Below are positions 1 through 5,798 of a stretch of 6,800 nucleotides of DNA, one piece after another. Within the stretch, counting starts at the first letter, position 1. Each line of letters begins with the position of its first letter. The notes beneath the pieces were generated by a model, which saw only the letters and a list, made by a program, of their open reading frames with translations, was not told the origin of the DNA and ran no database searches. Made by a program: the position numbers and the translations under genes. The DNA is from an uncultured Porphyromonas sp. (GTDB taxonomy: Bacteria; Bacteroidota; Bacteroidia; Bacteroidales; Porphyromonadaceae): NCBI RefSeq assembly GCF_915070105.1, contig NZ_CAJZFJ010000093.1:1-6800 (forward strand), read 5' to 3'.

Positions 1-719
1 AGCTCCAGGATGCCTACAAGTCCATCGACGAAGCTCTCCTACAGGCAGCGACCTATAACGGGCGTAAGCTTCGCCTCATCTCTATCCACAGCGAGCGTAT
101 CACCTCATCCAATGTCGCCTCTCTCCTAGAGGGGATCGACGGTGTGGTGGTAGCCCCTGGCTTCGGAGCAAGAGGAGTGGACGGGAAGTTTGAGGCTCTG
201 CGCTACACCCGTGAGCACGGTATCCCTACACTAGGTATCTGTCTCGGGATGCAGTGTATGGTCATCGAGTTCGCCCGCAATGTGCTCGGCTGGAAGGATG
301 CCCATACGACAGAGATCGACCCCTCGACCACGCACAAGGTGGTAGACCTGATGGAGGAGCAAAAGAGCATCTCCGAGCTAGGTGGCTCCATGCGCCTAGG
401 TGGCTACGACTGCATCCTGCGCCCAGGGTCACGGATCGCTACGGCCTATGGAGCAGACTTCATCCGTGAGCGACACAGGCACCGCTTCGAGTTCAATAGC
501 CAGTACCGCGAGGACTACGAGCGTGCAGGTATGGTCTGCGCAGGGGAGAACCCCGATACAGGCCTCGTCGAGACGGTAGAGATCCCCGACCATCGCTGGT
601 ACGTAGGGGTACAGTTCCACCCCGAGTACAAGAGTACGGTGCTCCATCCCAGCCCTCTCTTCATGGCATTCGTCAAGGAGGCTATTAGCTATAGCCAAGA
701 GAACCAAGGCAAGTGCTAA
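1..719 (+). CDS. pyrG: CTP synthase, C-terminal glutamine amidotransferase part (5' end outside window)
   Basis: CTP synthase makes CTP from UTP using ATP and ammonia released from glutamine, the last step of de novo pyrimidine nucleotide synthesis in the cytosol. The reading frame is open from the window edge (first full codon at 3), so only about 238 C-terminal residues are visible. They begin with LQDAYKSIDEAL, the conserved linker between the synthetase and glutaminase domains, and then cover the class I glutaminase domain. Seen there are the PGFGARGVDGK glycine loop (oxyanion region), the nucleophile Cys in GICLGMQ (codon 240-242), and the His and Glu of the catalytic triad in QFHPEYKS (codons 618-620 and 624-626). 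The glycine loop is PGFG rather than the E. coli-like PGGFG, which should not affect function. The C-terminus has the normal length, stopping at TAA 717-719. The next gene, yidC, follows after 76 bp on the same strand and may be cotranscribed. The identification is secure. Confidence 0.97.
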   Translation, partial: LQDAYKSIDEALLQAATYNGRKLRLISIHSERITSSNVASLLEGIDGVVVAPGFGARGVDGKFEALRYTREHGIPTLGICLGMQCMVIEFARNVLGWKDAHTTEIDPSTTHKVVDLMEEQKSISELGGSMRLGGYDCILRPGSRIATAYGADFIRERHRHRFEFNSQYREDYERAGMVCAGENPDTGLVETVEIPDHRWYVGVQFHPEYKSTVLHPSPLFMAFVKEAISYSQENQGKC

Positions 720-739
720 GGCATTATATAGTATAGCAT

Positions 740-781
740 CCGAGTGGAGAGGAGGCTGTGATAGCCCCCTCCCTCACTCGG
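740..781 (+). promoter_or_regulatory. GC-rich stem-loop between pyrG and yidC
   Basis: An outer stem CCGAGTG (740-746) / CACTCGG (775-781) encloses a small internal loop. An inner stem follows, AGGAGGCT (750-757) / AGCCCCCT (763-770), with one A-C mismatch and a 5-nt loop. No U-rich tract follows, because the sequence runs straight into the yidC start 14 nt later. It is therefore not a standard intrinsic terminator. It could reduce read-through, stabilise the pyrG 3' end after processing, or sit in the yidC leader. I found no TAnnTTTG element in the 76-bp gap, so yidC may rely on transcription from upstream. The fold is seen; the role is inference. Confidence 0.4.
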
Positions 782-795
782 TCAGTAAATGATAA

Positions 796-2682
796 ATGGA
801 TAAGAATACAATCATTGGAGCCCTACTCATCGGTGCTGTACTGATAGGGTTCACTCTCTTTCAGCAGTCGAGTCCGCAGCCGCAGGCCACTCCTACGACG
901 GATACGACTCAGGTGGTAGCCCTGAGTCAGTCAGCCCTCCGAGCTACAGAGACGGGTGCGGATGGCTGTACGATCGACCACCCAGAGGACTCCGTCTCTG
1001 TAGTCGGCCCCGTACTCCCCGCCTACCAGCAGGAGCGCCCCGAGCAGACTGTGGTACTGAAGAACAAGAAGCTCACCCTCAAGCTCTCCAACAAGGGTGC
1101 CTCTCCCGTAGAGGCTACGCTAGCGGACTACACCGACCAGCAGAAGAAGCCCGTACAGCTCTTCCGCCAAGGTGACGCTACCCTCAACCTCCCCCTGCGT
1201 ACGCTGGAAAATAAGATCGTCAATACCTCTACGGCTTACTTCGACATCATCAGTCAGAGCGACAGTGCGGCCGTCCTACGTATGCAGATCGACTCGGTGG
1301 CCTACCTAGACTTTGCCTACACCCTGCGCCCCGACGACTACCGTGTGGGGCTCACGATCACGGGACACGAGCTACGTCGTCTACTGCCCGTGAACATGAC
1401 TACGCAGGATGTCGAGTGGCGGCAGCGCATGCCCCAGCAGGAGCAGTCCTGGAAGTTCGAGGGGCAGTATAGCGGTATCTACTATCACTTCCCCAAGGGT
1501 GATGTAGAGCGTCTCGAGACGAGCAGTGAGAGCACCGAGGAGATCAAGGAATCGCTCCAGTGGGTTGCCTTCAAGGATAAGTACTTCAGCTCTGTGCTGA
1601 TCAACCAGCGCACGGGCTTCCAAAACAATAAGCTCACACTCAAGGCCGAGGATGAGGGTAGTGGCTACGTCCGCTCGTGCTCCCTCGTGGCCTCCTTCCC
1701 GATGTCAGTCAAGGAGGAGGTGACGCAGGTACCCCTAACCTTCATCTTTGGGCCGAATGACTACGAGCTCCTACAGCGCTATGACGCCGAGCTCTCGCAG
1801 AATGATGCCCCTCTGCAGCTAGACCACCTCGTCTATCTCGGCATGAGCGTCTTCCGCTGGATTAATAAGTATCTGATTATCCCGATCGTCACCTTCCTCT
1901 CGGGCTTCCTCTCTAACTGGGGGATCATCATCCTACTGATGACGCTGATCATCAAGATGCTGCTATGGCCCTTCACGCACAAGAGCTACCTCTCGCAGGC
2001 CAAGATGCGTGTCCTGAAGCCTCAGATCGACGAGATCAATGCGAAGTACCCCGGCAAGGATCAGGAGGCGATGATGAAGCGACAGACCGAGACGATGAAC
2101 CTCTATCGCTCCGCAGGTGCTAGCCCGATGAGTGGCTGTCTACCTATGCTGCTGCAGATGCCCTTCCTCATCGCTCTGTACATGTACTTCCCTACCTCGA
2201 TCCTACTACGTGGGCAGAGCTTCCTATGGGCAGAGGACCTATCGACCTACGATGCGATCATCTCGTGGGACTTCAATATCCCCCTCATCTCCTCCTTCCT
2301 GGGCAACCACCTGAGCCTCTTCTGCGTGCTGATGACAGTGACCAACGTCATCTACACACGCTACACGATGAGCCAGTCTCCTAGCTCGGCAGAGGGTATG
2401 GCTGGGATGAAGATGATGCCCTACATCATGTCCATCATGTTCTTCTTCATCTTCAATCAGAATGCCTCTGCGCTGAGCTACTACTACTTCGTCTCTACGC
2501 TGATTACCATCCTACAGTATCTAGCCTTCCGCTGGACACTCAACGAGGAGAAGCTACTGCACGAACTCGAGGAGAACAAGAAGAAGCCCCGCAAGAAGTC
2601 CAAGTGGATGCAGCGCCTCGAGGAGGCTCAGCGCCTGCAGCAGGAGCAGCAGCGCAAGGCTCAGAAGAAGGGTAAGCGCTAG
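796..2682 (+). CDS. yidC: Membrane protein insertase YidC (Oxa1/Alb3 family)
   Basis: YidC inserts and folds inner-membrane proteins, alone or with SecYEG. The 628-residue product has the Gram-negative layout. An N-terminal membrane anchor (about residues 5-22) and a low-complexity Ser/Thr/Gln linker lead into a large periplasmic domain (about 75-335, mostly beta). The conserved Oxa1 core follows from about 355, with membrane segments near 355-392, 445-466, 497-520 and 540-575. The cytoplasmic coiled segment after the first core helix is present (QAKMRVLKPQIDEINAKYPG, 401-420), as is the family motif around SPMSGCLPMLLQMPFLIALY. The hydrophilic-groove Arg of E. coli YidC aligns with Lys387 (MTLIIKMLLWPFT), so the positive charge is kept. 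The C-terminal tail (about 594-628) is very basic (KKKPRKKSKW, ending QKKGKR), as in YidC forms that contact the ribosome. The start at 796 directly precedes the anchor; no clear Shine-Dalgarno is visible, as is usual in Bacteroidetes. Length fits Bacteroidetes homologues. Confidence 0.97.
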   Translation: MDKNTIIGALLIGAVLIGFTLFQQSSPQPQATPTTDTTQVVALSQSALRATETGADGCTIDHPEDSVSVVGPVLPAYQQERPEQTVVLKNKKLTLKLSNKGASPVEATLADYTDQQKKPVQLFRQGDATLNLPLRTLENKIVNTSTAYFDIISQSDSAAVLRMQIDSVAYLDFAYTLRPDDYRVGLTITGHELRRLLPVNMTTQDVEWRQRMPQQEQSWKFEGQYSGIYYHFPKGDVERLETSSESTEEIKESLQWVAFKDKYFSSVLINQRTGFQNNKLTLKAEDEGSGYVRSCSLVASFPMSVKEEVTQVPLTFIFGPNDYELLQRYDAELSQNDAPLQLDHLVYLGMSVFRWINKYLIIPIVTFLSGFLSNWGIIILLMTLIIKMLLWPFTHKSYLSQAKMRVLKPQIDEINAKYPGKDQEAMMKRQTETMNLYRSAGASPMSGCLPMLLQMPFLIALYMYFPTSILLRGQSFLWAEDLSTYDAIISWDFNIPLISSFLGNHLSLFCVLMTVTNVIYTRYTMSQSPSSAEGMAGMKMMPYIMSIMFFFIFNQNASALSYYYFVSTLITILQYLAFRWTLNEEKLLHELEENKKKPRKKSKWMQRLEEAQRLQQEQQRKAQKKGKR

Positions 2683-2718
2683 ACTATACCCCTCTCACCC
2701 CCTATAGATAACGACTAA

Positions 2719-2759
2719 GCAAGGATGCGCATCTTTCACTCCAAGGGTGCGCATCTTGC
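2719..2759 (+). terminator. Probable transcription terminator hairpin after yidC
   Basis: The arm at 2719-2732 (GCAAGGATGCGCAT) pairs with 2747-2759 (GTGCGCATCTTGC). This gives about 12 Watson-Crick pairs, one closing U-G pair and a single bulged G, with a 14-nt loop. It lies 36 nt after the yidC stop and before the PurF-like gene. The tail TTGCATTCGG is only weakly U-rich, so termination strength is uncertain, and the symmetric arms could serve both strands. The hairpin arises because the sequence is a tandem repeat of a palindromic unit (see the repeat entry). Confidence 0.55.
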
Positions 2760-2763
2760 ATTC
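2720..2763. repeat. Two tandem 22-bp units with palindromic core
   Basis: Units 2720-2741 and 2742-2763 match at 19 of 22 positions and directly abut; the shared 16-bp start is CAAGG(A/G)TGCGCATCTT. The first unit contains the perfect 10-bp palindrome GATGCGCATC. Tandem palindromes of two helical turns can act either as a transcript hairpin or as paired binding sites for a dimeric protein on one DNA face. I infer the terminator role as the likelier one because of the position just after yidC. Confidence 0.6.
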
Positions 2764-2818
2764 GGATAATCCCCATTTCCCCCTAGTAGACTATTCTATT
2801 TCCCTTCCCTAGATACAA

Positions 2819-4699
2819 ATGGAACCCCTCAAGCATGAATGTGGCGTGGCTATGATCCGCCTGCGTAAGCCCCTCAGCTACTACCAAGAGAAGTATGGTA
2901 CGTGGATGTATGGGCTCAACAAGCTCTACCTCCTGATGGAGAAGCAGCACAACCGCGGGCAGGAGGGCGCAGGCCTAGCTGTCGTCAAGCTCCAGAGTGA
3001 GCCCGGTGACGAGTACCTCTTCCGTGAGCGTGCCGAAGGCTCCTCCGCCATACAAGAGATCTTCAATGCCGTCCATGCCCAGCTCGCCCATGCACCTGCC
3101 GATAGCCTCGGCGACGTAGCCTATGCCGAGCGCAACCTTCCCTTCGCAGGCTCCTGCCTCATGGGGCACCTCCGCTATAGCACCACGGGCAAGAGCGGCC
3201 TGACCTATGTGCACCCGATGATACGCCGTAGTAACTGGCGTGCTAAGACACTCTCGATCTGTGGAAACTTCAACCTCACGAACGTCTCTCAGGTCTTCGA
3301 TGCCATTACCTCCGTAGGACAGCACCCTCGCCACGTCTCCGATATGCATATTCTGCTGGAGCAGATCGGGCATAGGCTGGATAGAGAGGTCGAGCGTCTC
3401 TTCATCGAGAGCAAGGGGCACGGCCTGCAGGGGATGGATATCACCCACTATATCGAGGAGCGTATGGATCTGGCCAACGTCCTGCGTCAGTGTGCCCCCC
3501 TCTGGGATGGAGGCTTCGTGATGTGCGGACAGACGGGTAGCGGTGAGAGCTATGCGATGAGAGACCCTTGGGGGATCCGTCCAGCCTTCTACTATGTAGA
3601 TGACGAGATCGTCGTGCTGGCCTCCGAGCGCCCCGTCATACAGACGGTGATGAACATCACGAGTGACCGAGTGCAGGAGCTACACCCAGGGCAAGCCCTC
3701 CTCGTCAGTCGCTCTGCTGAGGTGCGCACGGAGCAGATCGTGGAGGCCAAGCCCAGCGCTGCCTGTAGCTTCGAGCGCATCTACTTCTCTCGTGGCAGTG
3801 ACCGAGATATCTATCGGGAGCGCAAGGCCCTTGGGGAACACCTTACCCCTGCTATCCTCAGGGCAGTAGACGGAGACCTACAGCATACGGTCTTCTCCTT
3901 CATCCCCAATACTGCCGAAGTCGCCTATTATGGTATGGTCGAGGGGCTGGACAAGTACCTCACAGAGCAGAAGCTCCAGCAGATACAGTCCCAGCCCGGT
4001 CTCAGCGAGGAGGCTCTGAGGGCTATCCTTGCCCAACGTGTACGCACTGAGAAGGTCGCCATCAAGGATATCAAGCTCCGTACCTTCATCTCCGAGGGCA
4101 AGAGCCGTAATGAGCTCGCAGCACATGTCTACGACATCACGTACGGGTCGGTGGAGCGAGGTGTAGATAGCCTAGTGGTCATCGATGATAGTATCGTGCG
4201 GGGTACGACCCTTCGGCAGAGCATCATCGGTATCCTGGATCGCCTTGGGCCTCGCAAGATCGTCATTGTCTCTAGCTGTCCACAGGTGCGCTACCCAGAC
4301 TACTACGGGATCGACATGAGCAAGATGAAGGAGTTCATCGCCTTCCGTGCTGCCATAGCCCTCATTCGTGAGCGAGGGATGCAGCAGCTCCTAGATGAGC
4401 AGTACCAGAAGGCACTCCAGCTAAGTCAGCTACCCGAGACGGAGTGGGTAGAGAATGTGGTGCAGGCTATCTATGCTCCCTTCACCCCCGAGGAGATCTC
4501 TGCCAAGATGGTAGAGCTCCTTCGCCCCGAGGGGACACGTGCCGAGGTGGAGCTTGTCTTCCAGAGCCTCGAGGGACTCCACGAGGCCATCCCACATCAT
4601 CCAGGTGACTGGTATTTCTCGGGCTGCTATCCTACGGCTGGTGGCTCACACCTAGTCAATCGTGCTTTCATTGATTATATGGAGCTGGATCTAGGTTAG
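2819..4699 (+). CDS. PurF-like amidophosphoribosyltransferase, long divergent Bacteroidetes form
   Basis: The family transfers ammonia from glutamine to PRPP, giving 5-phosphoribosylamine, the first committed step of purine synthesis. Both domains are visible. The class II glutaminase has a presumed nucleophile Cys8 after a 7-residue propeptide (MEPLKHE), the glutamine-site segments NRGQEGAG (45-52) and GHLRYSTTGKSG (116-127), GNFNLTN (149-155) and SD (174-175). The phosphoribosyltransferase part has RDPWGIRP (248-255), YFSRGSDRDIYRERKALG (322-339), RTFISEGKSRNE (421-432), the PRPP loop VVIDDSIVRGTT (453-464) and YGIDM (496-500). It is 626 residues, against roughly 470-510 for classical PurF. 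Extra length lies in an early insertion (about 15-40), a helical insertion before RTFI (about 378-415) and a long C-terminal extension (about 510-626). The usual C-terminal Fe-S CxxCF-type cysteines are absent; that segment reads DWYFSGCYPTAGG. The oxyanion-loop NG of classical enzymes reads NF. It is probably a catalytically competent paralogue, but reaction specificity is inferred, so I withhold purF as symbol. Confidence 0.88.
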   Translation: MEPLKHECGVAMIRLRKPLSYYQEKYGTWMYGLNKLYLLMEKQHNRGQEGAGLAVVKLQSEPGDEYLFRERAEGSSAIQEIFNAVHAQLAHAPADSLGDVAYAERNLPFAGSCLMGHLRYSTTGKSGLTYVHPMIRRSNWRAKTLSICGNFNLTNVSQVFDAITSVGQHPRHVSDMHILLEQIGHRLDREVERLFIESKGHGLQGMDITHYIEERMDLANVLRQCAPLWDGGFVMCGQTGSGESYAMRDPWGIRPAFYYVDDEIVVLASERPVIQTVMNITSDRVQELHPGQALLVSRSAEVRTEQIVEAKPSAACSFERIYFSRGSDRDIYRERKALGEHLTPAILRAVDGDLQHTVFSFIPNTAEVAYYGMVEGLDKYLTEQKLQQIQSQPGLSEEALRAILAQRVRTEKVAIKDIKLRTFISEGKSRNELAAHVYDITYGSVERGVDSLVVIDDSIVRGTTLRQSIIGILDRLGPRKIVIVSSCPQVRYPDYYGIDMSKMKEFIAFRAAIALIRERGMQQLLDEQYQKALQLSQLPETEWVENVVQAIYAPFTPEEISAKMVELLRPEGTRAEVELVFQSLEGLHEAIPHHPGDWYFSGCYPTAGGSHLVNRAFIDYMELDLG

Positions 4700-4732
4700 T
4701 GCCTAGTCGCCGAGTTCTCTAATCTCTTTATA

Positions 4733-4775
4733 GCCCCTGCCCTCAGAGTAATGAGGGTGGGGGCTTGCTTTATCT
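4733..4775 (+). terminator. Intrinsic terminator of the PurF-like gene
   Basis: A 13-bp stem forms from 4733-4745 (GCCCCTGCCCTCA) and 4752-4764 (TGAGGGTGGGGGC), with two adjacent wobble pairs and a 6-nt loop. It is followed by the U-rich TTGCTTTATCT. It starts 33 nt after the stop codon at 4699. The 3' arm is repeated immediately downstream (4775-4786), see findings. Confidence 0.85.
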
Positions 4776-4934
4776 GAGGGTGGGGGATAGGGTGGAGCTT
4801 TGGACGCTCTCCCATCAAGGTGGGAGAAGTCTACAAACCAATCCCTGAGGGCACGAAGATCCATCCGTGAGGGAGTGGAGACGCTTGTCCCGAGGGTAGG
4901 AATGCCCATTTCCCTGAGTAGGCTAAAAAGTAAG
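4776..4934. other. Intergenic stretch without a credible gene; small hairpin
   Basis: Open frames on both strands here are short, start and stop without family features, and are rich in Pro/Gly/Arg/Ser, so I do not call a protein. One clean stem-loop is seen, TCTCCCA (4808-4814) / TGGGAGA (4821-4827) with a 6-nt loop. The sequence carries several scattered GAGGG or CCCTGAG motifs (around 4844-4920), which could be the remains of a dispersed intergenic repeat. Nothing more can be said from the window alone. Confidence 0.4.
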
Positions 4935-4977
4935 GAAGGTCACCCACTCCCACGCTATGGGGTAGAGGGTGACCTTC
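4924..4977 (-). terminator. Intrinsic terminator for leftward transcription
   Basis: A perfect 11-bp inverted repeat, GAAGGTCACCC (4935-4945) / GGGTGACCTTC (4967-4977), encloses a second short pairing CCCA (4949-4952) / TGGG (4958-4961). Read on the minus strand the hairpin is followed by CTTACTTTTTAGCC, a good U-rich tail. On the plus strand the tail is only TCTCTGAAGG. I therefore assign it to the minus strand. It ends the non-coding RNA candidate that starts near 5190, and any read-through from the HD-domain operon. Confidence 0.75.
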
Positions 4978-5190
4978 TCTGAAGGGGGGAGCCACGAGCA
5001 GATTAAGTGAAAACTCCGAAAAACAGGATTTGAGTTCCTCGATACCTTTGTAATCTACTGTATCCCCTGTCGCCAGGAGAACGTCCCTCGAGAGGGGCGT
5101 TGTAGCCCGCCATTAGCATCTCGGTTTGTCTCGGTTTTCAACTATAGTACGATGAGTTTCCCAACCGACATCGTGGCTCTGTTTCTTTCC
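4924..5190 (-). ncRNA. Candidate structured non-coding RNA with own promoter and terminator
   Basis: No known RNA family is recognised with certainty. A consensus promoter lies directly upstream on the minus strand (5227-5196) and an intrinsic terminator closes the unit, giving about 265 nt. The core is bounded by a perfect 9-bp long-range stem, GAGCCACGA (minus strand 5179-5171) with TCGTGGCTC (4997-4989). Further pairings inside it, in plus coordinates, are: GGAAACTC (5161-5154) with GAGTTTTC (5016-5009); a hairpin at 5100-5081 (ACG, CCCT / AGGG, CGT); a CTCCTG-GCGA-CAGGGG hairpin with a GNRA-type loop (5079-5064); and GATAC / GTATC (5064-5060 / 5045-5041). AAACCGAGA occurs twice (5137-5129, 5127-5119) and can pair with TCGGTT at 5168-5163. 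A 38-codon frame (5119-5003) exists but looks incidental. Size and closing stem would suit a 6S-like RNA, but I do not see the classical 6S central motifs; RNase P RNA, tmRNA and SRP RNA signatures are absent. Confidence 0.6.
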
Positions 5191-5195
5191 TAAGA

Positions 5196-5227
5196 CAAAG
5201 GTAGAGTTAATCGTGGAAGAATGCAAA
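5196..5227 (-). promoter_or_regulatory. Consensus Bacteroidetes promoter for leftward transcript
   Basis: On the minus strand TTTG (5227-5224) is followed by 20 nt and then TACCTTTG (5203-5196). This matches the Bacteroidetes housekeeping promoter (TTTG, 19-21 nt, TAnnTTTG) at every defined base. Initiation is expected around 5188-5192. It lies 32 bp past the stop codon of the HD-domain gene, so it cannot serve that gene. It points to the non-coding RNA candidate. Confidence 0.75.
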
Positions 5228-5258
5228 TAAATGCAGGGAAATCCTCTATCAGGCGAGC

Positions 5259-5798
5259 CTATTGTCCGAATAGCTCGTGTAGGAGCTCGAAGCGCCGCAG
5301 TGCCTCCTCTCCGTGTTTGGCGAAGCCTGAGCGTACCTTGTCAAGGCTCTTACGCTGTCCCAGCTTCGTCTTGGAGTAGAACTTGTCCGCATAGCAGATC
5401 AGCTTCTCCTCCAGACTCTCTGGGGTGTAGATCCCAGGGGGTAGGGCGATCCCTCGGCTACGTATCTCCTCCTCGGTCAGCCCGCTGCCCGTATGACGCT
5501 CGGCGACTAGGGCGTGGCGGGGGAATCCCAAGCTCCTCAGCAGCTCCGCCCCTAGATAGCCGTGTAGGATATAGGGTGCATCGCCGTGGCAATGGATCTC
5601 GGGAGCGTTGGTCTTATAGATACCTATATCGTGGAGCATAGCAGCCTCCTCGACGAAGGTGCGGTCGAGGTTCATCTCGGGGTGTCGATCCACGAGCTCT
5701 AGGGCTAGGCCAGTGACGTCCTCGCTATGTAGCCGCAGGACACGCTCTATGTCGCTACCCTCGGGGTAGTAGCGGTGGATCAGCTCTAGTGGGTTCAT
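5259..5798 (-). CDS. HD-domain (HDIG) phosphohydrolase-like protein
   Basis: A 179-residue soluble protein of the HD superfamily, metal-dependent phosphohydrolases that act mostly on nucleotides or phosphate esters. The metal-binding pattern is visible in order: His24 (LRLHSEDV), the HDIG motif His56-Asp57-Ile58-Gly59 (AAMLHDIGIYKT), His79 (ILHGYLGAELLRSLG), His102 (AERHTGSGLT) and Asp138 (LICYADKFYS). This resembles the small stand-alone HDIG proteins (TIGR00277-like) with no attached catalytic or sensor domain. The substrate is not predictable. The start ATG (5798-5796) overlaps the stop TGA (5797-5795) of the upstream cvpA-like gene as ATGA, indicating translational coupling. The C-terminal part (about 143-179) is a charged helix region. 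It ends with TAG at 5261-5259, with no terminator before the next promoter 32 bp on. The fold assignment is firm; the physiological role is unknown. Confidence 0.92.
   Translation of the reverse strand: MNPLELIHRYYPEGSDIERVLRLHSEDVTGLALELVDRHPEMNLDRTFVEEAAMLHDIGIYKTNAPEIHCHGDAPYILHGYLGAELLRSLGFPRHALVAERHTGSGLTEEEIRSRGIALPPGIYTPESLEEKLICYADKFYSKTKLGQRKSLDKVRSGFAKHGEEALRRFELLHELFGQ

Noticed and set aside
1933..1980. Missing groove Arg in YidC as a functional defect
   Set aside because: The aligned residue is Lys387, which keeps the positive charge; I regard Lys as normal for Bacteroidetes YidC.
2975..3448. 157-codon minus-strand frame inside the PurF-like gene
   Set aside because: It lies opposite the glutaminase domain, whose motifs are clearly conserved; this is a typical antisense shadow.
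4703..4982. Overlapping frames of 60-68 codons on both strands after the PurF-like gene
   Set aside because: They span the terminator hairpins and have low-complexity composition, with no recognisable domain.
5043..5050. Plus-strand TACCTTTG, a perfect -7 match
   Set aside because: No TTTG lies 19-21 nt upstream. It sits inside the minus-strand RNA candidate, has no plus-strand gene to serve, and is probably a chance match.
4989..5179. Retron msr/msd reading of the RNA flanked by a 9-bp inverted repeat
   Set aside because: The end-to-end pairing resembles retron a1/a2, but no reverse transcriptase gene is present on either side within the window.
4989..5179. tracrRNA or CRISPR-linked RNA
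   Set aside because: No cas gene, no repeat array and no anti-repeat are seen in the window.
5231..5641. 136-codon plus-strand frame over the HD-domain gene
   Set aside because: It is Ser/Arg/Pro-rich shadow coding opposite a gene with a full set of HD-family motifs.
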